The notes below the pieces were generated by a model. That model was not told where the DNA came from, ran no database searches, and saw only the letters and a program-made list of their open reading frames with translations. This document shows positions 16,703 through 26,460 of a stretch of 64,000 nucleotides of DNA, piece by piece. The position numbers were made by a program, and so were the translations under genes. The DNA lies in the NCBI RefSeq assembly GCF_026184235.1, contig NZ_CP110806.1:3472001-3536000 (forward strand). The letters are read 5' to 3'. Origin of the DNA: Cellulomonas sp. S1-8 (GTDB taxonomy: Bacteria > Actinomycetota > Actinomycetes > Actinomycetales > Cellulomonadaceae). Positions within the stretch are counted from its first letter, which is position 1; each line of letters opens with the position of its first letter.

Positions 16703-18748
16703 ATGACGCACCGGGGAACGCGCCTGGCCTACGTCCTCGTGCTCCTGTACGCCGCCGCCACGGCGTTCCTCGTCGTGCGCGGCCTCGAGGAGTCGGGCGT
16801 CCTGGGCGCCGACCACCTGGTGCACGTCTCCGGAGATGCCGGCCCCGGTGCCGCACGGACCGTCGCCGTCGTCGAGGACGTCGCGCGCACGCACCGCGTC
16901 GACGTCGGCCGGCTCGTCGACGACCTGCTCGCGCCGGGCGAGCGACGCCACCTCTACCTCGCGGTGGGCCGCCCCGACGCCGGCCCGGCGGACTGGCTCG
17001 TCCACGGCTACCCGGCGTTCGGCCCGCAGGGACGCACGGACGTGCACGACATCGCGGACCTGGGCCAGGTCGACCCGCGCGGGTACTACGTCGTCTTCGG
17101 TGGCACCGACGGGCGTGACGCGCTCGACGCGGCGCTGCGCGACCTCGGGTACGACGTCGAGTCGCGCGCCTACTACGCGCCGGGGGCGATCGCCCAGTGG
17201 GTCTGGGCGCAGCCGCTGGGCACGGGGCTGCTGGTCATGACGCTGCTGGTCGTCGTGGTGGTCGCGGCCGGGGTGCTGAGCAGCGTGAAGTCGTACGCCG
17301 TGCAGCGCCTGCACGGCGCGTCCGGAGCCACGCTCGTCGCGCGCGACCTGCGCGACGTCGGCCGCGTCGTCCTGGTGGCCTGCGGGGTGCTCGCGGTACT
17401 GGTCGGAGCAGCGCTGTGGGCGTGGAACGGCCTGCACCAGTGGGTGGCGTACGCGGCGGTCGCCGGTGCGACCGCGGGCGCCCTGCTGCTCGTCGTGCTG
17501 CTCGCCCACGTCACAGCGATCTGGCTGACCGGACGTGTCCCGGTCCTCGACGCGCTCAAGGGGCGGCTGCCGGCGCACGGCACGACCGCGGCGGTCTACC
17601 TGGTCCGTGGGCCGGCGCTGGTGCTGGCCGTGGCCGCGTCGGTGACGGCGACGGTCGCGGTCGCCGACGTCGTCGAGCGGCGCGACGCGCTCGAGGCCTG
17701 GAGCACGGTGGGGGACGCCGCCTCCCTGACCTTCACGGCGGCGTTCTCGCCGGCCGAGACCGACCGCCTCGCCGGGACGACGGGCGAGTGGCTCGTCGCC
17801 GAGGAGGCGGCGGGCCGCATGGTCCTCGCCGCCCAGGACCGGCTCGAGCTCATGGCACCGGGCGCGCAGGGTGACGTGCTGCTCGTCAACAGCACCTACC
17901 TCACGCAGCAGGACGTCCGGACCGCCGACGGCGCCCGCCTGACCGGGACCCCGCCGGGGACGGTCACCGTCCTCGTGCCCCAGGACCGCGCGGCCGAGCA
18001 CGACGCCATCGTCGGGACGATCACCACCTGGGCGGACAGCGGACCCGCCACGACGGCACCGGCGGTCGAGTCCGCGCTGCTCCCGGCCGGCACCGAGCTG
18101 TTCACCTACGGCGCGCAGCGCGGCACGCAGGAGCGCCCGGTGCTCACGGACGCCGTCGTGGTCGTCGTCGACGCCACGTCCGGCACCGTGCGGCCCGCCG
18201 ACTACATGGCGCTGGCGAGCCAGGGCCACGTGCTCGTCCTCGACCCCGAGCGTGCGCTCCAGGGCGCGCAGGACGCCGGCCTCACCGGCTTCGTCACGAG
18301 CTTCCGACCCGCGCAGCAGGAGGCCGTCGACGTGTACGCCGACGTGCTGCGCGACCTGCGGCTGCACCTGGCCAACGTCGCCGTCGCGCTGCTGGTGCTG
18401 CTCGCCACCGCGGTCGGGCTCGGGCAGGTGTACACGCGCAGCCACGCGCAGCGGCTGTTCGTCTCCTACGTGCACGGCTGGTCGTTCGTGCGGACGCACC
18501 CGCGCCTCCTCGCGGTCGAGGCGGCGCTGCTCATCGCCGTCGCGGGCGCGTCGGTGTGGGCGACGGGGGCCCTGCTCGCCGCGCGCCCCGGCGTCGGTCC
18601 GGACGGCGGCCCCGGGTCGGCGTACGCGCTGGGCGGGCTGCAGCCCGTGCTGACGTCGTCGTGGGCGCTGCTGAACGCGGGGTTCGTCGTCGTCACGCTC
18701 GTCGTGCTCACCCGACGCCTCGTCCGCACCCGGTCCGCGGAGGCCTGA
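16703..18748 (+). CDS. Bacteriocin-associated integral membrane protein (immunity/export)
   Basis: 681 residues. One N-terminal helix (about 8-26), a large extracytoplasmic domain, a block of helices between about 175 and 320, a second large soluble domain (about 330-550), and three C-terminal helices. This matches the large membrane protein that accompanies lactococcin 972 peptides and is regarded as immunity protein and ABC permease. ATG at 16703 with GAAGGAA upstream. The ATPase gene begins three bases after its stop, so the two probably form one transporter. Confidence 0.87.
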   Translation: MTHRGTRLAYVLVLLYAAATAFLVVRGLEESGVLGADHLVHVSGDAGPGAARTVAVVEDVARTHRVDVGRLVDDLLAPGERRHLYLAVGRPDAGPADWLVHGYPAFGPQGRTDVHDIADLGQVDPRGYYVVFGGTDGRDALDAALRDLGYDVESRAYYAPGAIAQWVWAQPLGTGLLVMTLLVVVVVAAGVLSSVKSYAVQRLHGASGATLVARDLRDVGRVVLVACGVLAVLVGAALWAWNGLHQWVAYAAVAGATAGALLLVVLLAHVTAIWLTGRVPVLDALKGRLPAHGTTAAVYLVRGPALVLAVAASVTATVAVADVVERRDALEAWSTVGDAASLTFTAAFSPAETDRLAGTTGEWLVAEEAAGRMVLAAQDRLELMAPGAQGDVLLVNSTYLTQQDVRTADGARLTGTPPGTVTVLVPQDRAAEHDAIVGTITTWADSGPATTAPAVESALLPAGTELFTYGAQRGTQERPVLTDAVVVVVDATSGTVRPADYMALASQGHVLVLDPERALQGAQDAGLTGFVTSFRPAQQEAVDVYADVLRDLRLHLANVAVALLVLLATAVGLGQVYTRSHAQRLFVSYVHGWSFVRTHPRLLAVEAALLIAVAGASVWATGALLAARPGVGPDGGPGSAYALGGLQPVLTSSWALLNAGFVVVTLVVLTRRLVRTRSAEA

Positions 18749-18751
18749 ACG

Positions 18752-19441
18752 GTGCCCTCGTCGACCCCGCCCGACGTCCCGACCCCCGGAGGTCCGCCCG
18801 TGCTCGTCGTCGACCGGCTCACCAAGTCCTTCGGCCAGCGCACGCTGTGGCGCGACCTGTCGTTCACCGCGTCGGCGGGCGACCTGGTCGCGCTCACCGG
18901 GGCCAGCGGGTCCGGCAAGTCGACCCTGCTCAACTGCCTCGGGCTGCTCGAGGCCGCGACGTCGGGGCGCATCGAGGTGGAGGGCCGCGACATCACCCGG
19001 CTGCGCGCCGGCGGGGCTCGCAGGTTCCGCCGCGACAGCGTGGGGTACCTGTTCCAGAGCTACGCGCTGGTGGAGAACGCGTCCGTGCGCGCGAACCTCG
19101 AGATCGCCGTGGGCGGGCGGCGGCGCGCGTCGCGCCCCGCGCTGGAGGAGGCCCTGGACCAGGTGGGGCTCGGCGGGCGCGGCCGTGAGCCGGTGTACCG
19201 GCTGAGCGGTGGTGAGCAGCAGCGCGTCGCTCTGGCGCGGCTCCTCGTGCGGCAGCCGCGCGTCGTGCTCGCCGACGAGCCGACCGGGTCGCTCGACGCG
19301 GACAACGGCCGCATGGTCGTCGAGTCGCTGCGCGACCTGGCCAAGGGCGGTTGCGCGGTCGTCGTGGCGACGCACGACGCCGAGGTCGCGGCCGCGTGCA
19401 CGACGGTCGTCGTGCTCGACCCGGTCCCCCTGCACGCCTGA
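18752..19441 (+). CDS. ABC transporter ATPase, lactococcin 972 export/immunity type
   Basis: 229 residues of the MacB/LolD-like group. Walker A GASGSGKST at about 51-59, Q-loop LFQSYALVENASV, signature LSGGEQQRVALARLL, Walker B VVLADEPTGSLD and H-loop THDAEVA are all intact, so it should hydrolyse ATP. It powers the membrane protein encoded upstream to export or expel the bacteriocin. GTG start at 18752, three bases after the preceding stop. Followed by a 14-bp terminator stem. Confidence 0.9.
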   Translation: MPSSTPPDVPTPGGPPVLVVDRLTKSFGQRTLWRDLSFTASAGDLVALTGASGSGKSTLLNCLGLLEAATSGRIEVEGRDITRLRAGGARRFRRDSVGYLFQSYALVENASVRANLEIAVGGRRRASRPALEEALDQVGLGGRGREPVYRLSGGEQQRVALARLLVRQPRVVLADEPTGSLDADNGRMVVESLRDLAKGGCAVVVATHDAEVAAACTTVVVLDPVPLHA

Positions 19442-19448
19442 CACGGGC

Positions 19449-19487
19449 GACGGCGCGCCCCGACCGGTGTGGCCGGGGCGCGCCGTC
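19449..19487. terminator. Bidirectional terminator
   Basis: 14-bp perfect stem (19449-19462 with 19474-19487) with an 11-base loop between the convergent bacteriocin ATPase and chitinase genes. Confidence 0.8.
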
Positions 19488-19527
19488 GTCAGGTGCGGGT
19501 CGTCAGGTGCGGGCCGTCAGGCGCGCG

Positions 19528-21201
19528 TCACCACCCGTTGGCGACGGCGCGCACGAGGTCGCCGTTCGCCGTGTCGCCGGACAGCTCCCAGAAGAAGGCG
19601 CCGCCCAGGCCCTTGTCCCGTGCCCACGTCATCTTCGACGCGAGGGTCGCGGGGGTGTCGTAGCTCCACCACTGGTCACCGCAGCGCGCGTACGCCGTGC
19701 CGCCGACGGTCCCGGTGGCCGGGCAGCGCGTCGCGAGGACCTTGTAGTCCTCGATGCCCTGCTCGTACGTGCCGGGCGCGGCGCCGGTGGCCGTGCCGCC
19801 GGGTGCGGTCTGCGTGACGCCCGACCAGCCGCGGCCGTAGAAGCCCACGCCGAGCAGGATCTTGCTCGCCGGGATCCCCTTGCCGAGGAGCTTGTCCACC
19901 GCGGCCTGCGAGTTGAAGCCCTGCTGCGGGATGCCCGGGTAGGACGTCAGCGGGGAGTGCGGCGCCGTCGGTCCCTGGGGCGCGAAGGCGCCGAAGTAGT
20001 CGTACGTCATCGGCATGATCCAGTCGAGCTTGGTCGCGGCCGTCGCGTAGTCGGCGGCGTCGATCTTGCCCCCCGACGAGCCGTCGGCCGTGATGGCCGC
20101 CGTGACCAGGTTGGACGACCCGAACTTCGCGCGCAGCGCGGTGACGACGCGGTCGAACGCCTGAGGACCGGAGGAGTCGCACGTCAGGCCGCACGCGTTG
20201 GGGTACTCCCAGTCGACGTCGATGCCGTCGAAGACGTCGGCCCAGCGCGGGTCCTCGACGAGGTCGTAGCAGGACTGCGCGAACGCCTCGGGGTTCGCGG
20301 CGGCCTGCGTGAAGCCGCCGGACCAGGTCCAGCCGCCGAACGACCAGATGACCTTGAGGTCCGGGTGCATGGCCTTGAGCTTGCGCAGCTGGTTGAAGCT
20401 GCCGCGCAGCGGCTGGTCCCAGGTGTCGGCGACGCCGTCGACCGAGTCGGCGGCGGTGTAGGCCTTCTCGTGGTCGGCGTAGGAGTCGCCGATGGAGCAG
20501 CGTCCGCCGGTGGTGTTGCCGAAGGCGTAGAGGATGTGGGTCATGCGGTCCGCCGCGCCCGACGTGTGGATGTTCTTCACGTGGTAGTTGCGGGCGTAGA
20601 CGCCCCACTCGGCGAAGTAGCCGACGACCTTGCCGCCGCCGGGGGGCGGGGTCGTGGGCGTGGGCGTCGGTGTGGGCGTGGCGGTGGGGGTCGGGGTGGT
20701 CGTCGGGGTGGGGGTGGTGGTGGGGGTCGGGGTGGGCGTGCTGCCGCCGCCGGTGCAGGACGCGCCGTTGACGCTGCACCCGGTGGGGGCGCCGTAGGGG
20801 CCGGAGGCGACGTAGCCCCAGCTCTGCGAGGCGCCGGGCGCGAGGGGTCCGGCCCAGCCCTTCTTGACGGCGCGGTAGTCCTGGCCGTTGCGGGTGACGT
20901 CGGCGTCCCACGCGCTGGTGACGGCGACCCCGGTGGGGAGCCGGAAGTCGATCGACCACGTCGGCACGCTGGTCGCGCCGGTGTTGGTGACGGTGACGGC
21001 GACCTGGTGGCCGGTCCCCCAGTCGCCCTGGGACGTGAAGGTCACCGTGACGCCGCCGGCGGCGCTGGCCACCGGGGCGGTCAGCAGGCCGGTCATGGCG
21101 ACGGCGAGCGCGGCGACCGACGCGACGAGGGCTCGGCGGCGGGTGGGGTGGTGGGTGGGTGACGCGTGCTGCGGCGCGTCCTGCGTCCTGCTGCGTGACA
21201 T
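19528..21201 (-). CDS. Secreted chitinase, CBM2 plus GH18
   Basis: 557 residues. Signal peptide (basic RRR at 21-23, hydrophobic to about 45, cleavage near ASA), a CBM2-like carbohydrate-binding domain at about 49-150 (VTFTSQGDWGTGHQVAVTVT, ending GCSVNGASC), a Pro-Thr linker at about 153-190, then a GH18 barrel to the end. The catalytic DxxDxDxE motif is complete at 325-332 (DGIDVDWE, Glu332 the acid). It would cleave beta-1,4 bonds in chitin outside the cell. ATG 21201 has GGGAG upstream. The distance between the first and last conserved barrel strands is normal, so the enzyme looks intact. Confidence 0.93.
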   Translation of the reverse strand: MSRSRTQDAPQHASPTHHPTRRRALVASVAALAVAMTGLLTAPVASAAGGVTVTFTSQGDWGTGHQVAVTVTNTGATSVPTWSIDFRLPTGVAVTSAWDADVTRNGQDYRAVKKGWAGPLAPGASQSWGYVASGPYGAPTGCSVNGASCTGGGSTPTPTPTTTPTPTTTPTPTATPTPTPTPTTPPPGGGKVVGYFAEWGVYARNYHVKNIHTSGAADRMTHILYAFGNTTGGRCSIGDSYADHEKAYTAADSVDGVADTWDQPLRGSFNQLRKLKAMHPDLKVIWSFGGWTWSGGFTQAAANPEAFAQSCYDLVEDPRWADVFDGIDVDWEYPNACGLTCDSSGPQAFDRVVTALRAKFGSSNLVTAAITADGSSGGKIDAADYATAATKLDWIMPMTYDYFGAFAPQGPTAPHSPLTSYPGIPQQGFNSQAAVDKLLGKGIPASKILLGVGFYGRGWSGVTQTAPGGTATGAAPGTYEQGIEDYKVLATRCPATGTVGGTAYARCGDQWWSYDTPATLASKMTWARDKGLGGAFFWELSGDTANGDLVRAVANGW

Positions 21202-21255
21202 CTCGACTCCCGTTCGTCGAATATGTAAGGACTATGTACTAATGCGACGAGTACG

Positions 21256-21285
21256 ACGCTAGCCCCGGAGGATTCGGGCGGTCAA
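21256..21285 (-). promoter_or_regulatory. Chitinase promoter
   Basis: Read on the minus strand: TTGACC (21285-21280), 18 bases, TAGCGT (21261-21256). The stretch between it and the gene is unusually AT-rich for this genome and may hold regulator sites. Confidence 0.5.
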
Positions 21286-21432
21286 TCATGTGATGACCTC
21301 CGACAACGGTCTCCATCACCCTGGAGCGGCCTCGGCGCGCCGCATCTGCCCAGGTCAGCGCACTGCGGCGACACGTTCAGGTGAATGCCGACCGCCAGGG
21401 CCCCGACCGGCGTGGGCGCGGCACTGGGCCGG

Positions 21433-22476
21433 TCAGGGGACGACGACCGTGATCCCCGCCGTCGTCGGCGCCGTCAGGGCGGCCAGAGCCGTGGCCGCGT
21501 CGTCGAGGCCGACGGTGCGACCCACGAGGGCCGCCGGCGCCAGCCCGCCGCTCGCGATCGCCGCGAGCATCGCCGGGTACTCGTGCGCGGCCATGCCGTG
21601 GCTGCCGTGCACCGACAGCTCCCACGCGACGACCCGGTCCATCGGCAGCGCCGTCCACGCGTCGTCACCCAGCAGCAGCCCCACCTGCACGTGCCGGCCA
21701 CGACGGCGCAGCGCGAGGACCCCCGCCTGCGCGGTGGCCGGGCTGCCGAGCGCGTCGAGCGTCGCGTGCGCCCCTCCCCCGGTGGCGTCCACGAGCCGCA
21801 CCGCGAGCGCCGCCGGCAGGTCGGCCCGGGGGTCCAGCGCCACGTGCGCGCCGACGTCGCGGGCCGCGGCGCGCGCGGCGGGCGACGGGTCGACGGCGAC
21901 GACGTGCGCACCGGCCGCCGTCGCGACCATCACCGCGGAGAGCCCCGCGCCCCCGCAGCCCAGCACCACGACCTCGTCGCCCGCGCGCACGGCGGCGTGC
22001 ACGGTGACGGCGCGGTACGCCGTCGCGAACCGGCAGCCCAGGGCCGCGGCCACGACCGGCGACATGCCCGACGGCACCCGGACGAGGTTGGTGTCGGCGC
22101 GCTCGAGGGCGACCCGCTCGGCGAACGAGCCCCACCGCGTGAAGCCCGGCTGCGACTGCTGCGGGCACACCTGCTGGTCGCCCGCCCGGCACGTCGCGCA
22201 CGTCCCGCAGGCGAGGACGAACGGCACGGTCACGACGTCGCCGACCACCCAGCCGCGCACGTCCGGTCCGACCTCGACGACCGTCCCCGCGAGCTCGTGC
22301 CCGGGCACGTGCGGCAGCGTGACGTCGTCGTCGTGCCCCTGCCACGCGTGCCAGTCGCTGCGGCACACCCCGGTCGCCGCGACGCGCACGACCACGCCGT
22401 CGGCGGGGCACGCGGGGTCGGGGACCTCACGGACCTGCGGGAGGACACCGAACTCGTCGATCACCAGGGCACGCAC
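21433..22476 (-). CDS. Zinc-dependent alcohol dehydrogenase
   Basis: 347 residues of the medium-chain dehydrogenase family. Catalytic zinc ligands Cys38 and His60-Glu61 (GVCRSDWH, GHE), four structural-zinc cysteines at 90, 93, 96 and 104, and a Rossmann phosphate loop GCGGAGLSAV are present. It would oxidise an alcohol with NAD(P) in the cytoplasm; the substrate is not evident. GTG start at 22476. The GNAT gene upstream on the same strand ends 19 bases before it, so cotranscription is possible. Confidence 0.9.
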   Translation of the reverse strand: MRALVIDEFGVLPQVREVPDPACPADGVVVRVAATGVCRSDWHAWQGHDDDVTLPHVPGHELAGTVVEVGPDVRGWVVGDVVTVPFVLACGTCATCRAGDQQVCPQQSQPGFTRWGSFAERVALERADTNLVRVPSGMSPVVAAALGCRFATAYRAVTVHAAVRAGDEVVVLGCGGAGLSAVMVATAAGAHVVAVDPSPAARAAARDVGAHVALDPRADLPAALAVRLVDATGGGAHATLDALGSPATAQAGVLALRRRGRHVQVGLLLGDDAWTALPMDRVVAWELSVHGSHGMAAHEYPAMLAAIASGGLAPAALVGRTVGLDDAATALAALTAPTTAGITVVVP

Positions 22477-22495
22477 GCGCCCATCCTCCCGCGCG

Positions 22496-23254
22496 TCAGT
22501 CCGCCGGCTCCAGCTGGCGGTGCGGCACCCCGACGCGGTCCGCCGCGGGCGTCATCGGCGGAGCCAGCCGGGTCAGCGCCGCGACGCGGCCGACCCCGAA
22601 GCGCAGCCGGCGCGCCGCCGCCTCGCCGAGCGCCGTGCGGACGCCACCGGCCCACAGCCGGGGCCACCCGCGCGCCGCCGCGGCCCCCTCGGCGGTGAGC
22701 AGCAGGACCGTGGCCACCCCCTGCCGGCGCTGCGCGGGTGCGACGTAGATCTCTCGCAGCTCACCGGTCGCGGCACGCCACCGCACGGCACCGACCTGCG
22801 CGACCGTCGAGAGCCCCAGCCGCGCGGCGTCGGCCTGCGTCACGACCGCCCCGGGCGCCACCGCGGACCCCAGCGCGACCGCGCGCTGCGCGACGTCCGC
22901 GTGCGCGAAGGCCACCAGCTCGGCCTCGACGGGGTCCGCGTCGCGCTGCACGCGCTCCACCAGGACCAGCGGGGGCGCGGACGCCACCGCCTCCCCCAGC
23001 GGCTCGGTCCGGACCAGCTGGAGCGTGTCGGCGCGCATCGCGACACGGGCGAGCCGACCCTCGGTCAGCGCGCGTCCGGGTGGCAGGTCCGTGACGTCGA
23101 CGACCGCGCGGTCGGGCTGCTCGTCCGTGGCGATCGCGTGCACGACGACCAGGTCGACGCCCGCGTCCGCCCCGCCGGCGCCCGGGGCGCCGGCGGGGAG
23201 CACGGACCGCGCCCACCACACCGGGACGCGGCCGCGCCGCACGGACGTCCTCAC
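22496..23254 (-). CDS. GNAT-like acetyltransferase, coupled to the surface protein gene
   Basis: 252 residues. The C-terminal part has the acetyl-CoA-binding pattern REIYVAPAQRRQGVATVLLLTAEGAAAARGW, the conserved motif A of GNAT enzymes; the N-terminal ~130 residues are not recognised. Substrate unknown. The GTG at 23254 overlaps the TGA of the upstream surface protein gene in GTGA, so translation is probably coupled. That pairing is unusual, since one product is exported and the other cytoplasmic. Confidence 0.72.
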   Translation of the reverse strand: MRTSVRRGRVPVWWARSVLPAGAPGAGGADAGVDLVVVHAIATDEQPDRAVVDVTDLPPGRALTEGRLARVAMRADTLQLVRTEPLGEAVASAPPLVLVERVQRDADPVEAELVAFAHADVAQRAVALGSAVAPGAVVTQADAARLGLSTVAQVGAVRWRAATGELREIYVAPAQRRQGVATVLLLTAEGAAAARGWPRLWAGGVRTALGEAAARRLRFGVGRVAALTRLAPPMTPAADRVGVPHRQLEPAD

Positions 23255-24684
23255 ACCTGACGCCCGGACCGCTGCCGGGCGACGAGGGCACCGCTGCCGA
23301 GCAGGACCAGGGCGGCGGCGACGCCGACCATGCCGGCCGGGTCCGACCCCGTCGCGGCGAGGGTGCCCGCGCGTGCGGCGCGGACGGCAGGGGCGACCGG
23401 TGCCGCGACGGGCGCGGCGGGTGCGACGGCCACCGGAGCGGCGACGGGTGCGGCGACCGGCGCGGGGACCTGGGGCGCGGGGGTCTCCGGGACGGGGGTC
23501 ACCGGCGCGGGCTCGGGCTCGGGGTCCACGGGCGTGGGCGCCGGGACCGCGCGGAGCACGAGGGATCCCCCGGCCGGGACGTCGGCCTCGGCGGTCGTGC
23601 CCACCTCGGCCAGGGTCACCGGAACGAGGGCCTCCGGCTGGACGAAGCCGGTGGGGACGCCCGTGACGCGCAGCTGGTACTCGGCGGGCACGACGCGACC
23701 GAAGTCGACCCGGCCCGTCGCGTCGGACGTGGCGGTGCCGAGCAGCTCCAGCCCGTCGGGCTCCGGCGCGACGCGGAAGGCCTCCAGCTCGAGCTCCGGC
23801 TCCTCCGGCTCGGGGGCGGGGGCGGGGGTGCCCGTACCGGCCGCGCCCCACAGCTCGACGGTCACGCCGTCGACAGCGGCACCGGCCTCGTCGACGGCCG
23901 TCATCTCCAGCACTCGGTACGCGCGCACGATCTCCGGTGAGAAGTCGTAGGCGCACCAGGGCATCGGGGACTCCCCGGCCACGCACGGCCCGACGGTCGT
24001 CGAGGCGGGGCCGGCGAGCATCGTCCCGGCGGGGATCGAGACCACGCTGATCGTGGCGGAGACACCCTCGGGCAGGCTCCACGAGCCGCTCATCGACCCC
24101 GACTCGTCGAGCGTGACGGTCTCCTCCGGCTCGGGCCCGGTGCCGACGTGGTCCAGCTCGACGACGGTGCCCGCGACCGATGCGCCGTCCGGCGAGGACG
24201 CGGAGACATACACCTTGCCGGTGCCGTAGCAGCCGAAGATGTCGACGGTGCAGTCCACCTCGTCCGCGAGCGGGACGACGTCACCCTCGGGCGCGACCAC
24301 GACGTCGGCCGGCGGCGCTGCGGCGGCGGCCGGCTCCGTGGCGGGGACGTCGGCGACGCGAGCCGTGACGGCGGCCTCGGCGTCGTCGACGGGGACCTCG
24401 GTCGCGTCCTCGACGACCGGGGACGCGGTCGCGTCGTCGACCACCGGAACCTCGGGTGCGGCGACCTCGGCGGCGGGCACGACCTGGTCGACCTGCTCCT
24501 GCGCTGGCAGGACGATCGGGTCGACGGTCGGCTGCTCCGCGTCGGCGGCGGGGGCGACGTCGGACGCGACGGCGAGGGCGGGCGCGCCCCCGACGAGGGC
24601 GACGGTGCCGAGCACGACGAGGGCGGTGCCACGGCGGCCGCGGGCGGACGCGCGGGCAGCAGTCAGGGGGCGGAGCGGACGCAC
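23251..24684 (-). CDS. Sortase-anchored surface protein with LAATG sorting signal
   Basis: 477 residues. A signal peptide (basic RASARGRRG, hydrophobic to about 40), an acidic Ala/Pro/Val-rich stalk, a Cys-containing domain (VDCTVDIFGCYGTGKVYVSASS), two beta-sandwich, carboxypeptidase-regulatory-like stretches (DGASVAGTVVELDH and AAVDGVTVELWGA), then a Pro/Ala spacer. The C-terminus reads LAATG, a hydrophobic helix and RQRSGRQ, a complete cell-wall sorting signal of the class E (LAxTG) type. It should be attached to peptidoglycan; no sortase is in the window. GTG 24684 has GAGG upstream. Adhesin or structural role is inferred. Confidence 0.8.
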   Translation of the reverse strand: MRPLRPLTAARASARGRRGTALVVLGTVALVGGAPALAVASDVAPAADAEQPTVDPIVLPAQEQVDQVVPAAEVAAPEVPVVDDATASPVVEDATEVPVDDAEAAVTARVADVPATEPAAAAAPPADVVVAPEGDVVPLADEVDCTVDIFGCYGTGKVYVSASSPDGASVAGTVVELDHVGTGPEPEETVTLDESGSMSGSWSLPEGVSATISVVSIPAGTMLAGPASTTVGPCVAGESPMPWCAYDFSPEIVRAYRVLEMTAVDEAGAAVDGVTVELWGAAGTGTPAPAPEPEEPELELEAFRVAPEPDGLELLGTATSDATGRVDFGRVVPAEYQLRVTGVPTGFVQPEALVPVTLAEVGTTAEADVPAGGSLVLRAVPAPTPVDPEPEPAPVTPVPETPAPQVPAPVAAPVAAPVAVAPAAPVAAPVAPAVRAARAGTLAATGSDPAGMVGVAAALVLLGSGALVARQRSGRQV

Positions 24685-24898
24685 GGGGGACCTCGATGGT
24701 TCTCGTGTGCCCCGACGGCAACGGCCGGGACAGCGCGGGGTGGCAGCGAGTCCGCCGCACGCCGATCATCGGTTCAGGTGACGCCCCTGTCCGTGCGGAC
24801 GCCACGGTTCGCTCGTCCGGGGCCGTCGGTCACCCGTTCGCGCCCGCACCGTCCGGCGGGGTTGTGCAGGCCGCGCACGCCGGCGCCCGCATCCCGAC

Positions 24899-24967
24899 GG
24901 GCTGGATCGCCCTCTCACCAGAAGGCGATCCAGCCCCACCCCTCCGCGCGAGAGAGCGATCCAGCCC
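24899..24967. repeat. GGCGATCC palindromic repeat, locus B
   Basis: An inverted pair, GGGCTGGATCGCC at 24899-24911 and GGCGATCCAGCCC at 24924-24936, followed by a third half-copy ending GCGATCCAGCCC at 24956-24967. Same order and spacing style as the element at 8353-8427. It starts six bases beyond the 3' end of the alpha/beta hydrolase gene and could act as its terminator. The rest of the 24685-24972 gap holds the surface protein's promoter region, not resolved. Confidence 0.75.
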
Positions 24968-24972
24968 TGCCG

Positions 24973-26437
<1,465 letters not shown>

Positions 26438-26460
26438 CGAGGGCCGTCAGGCGCGCCGCC

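Noticed and set aside
20640..20750. Short GTCGGGGTGG-like repeats
   Set aside because: They encode the Pro-Thr linker of the chitinase; coding low complexity, not an intergenic repeat or CRISPR array.
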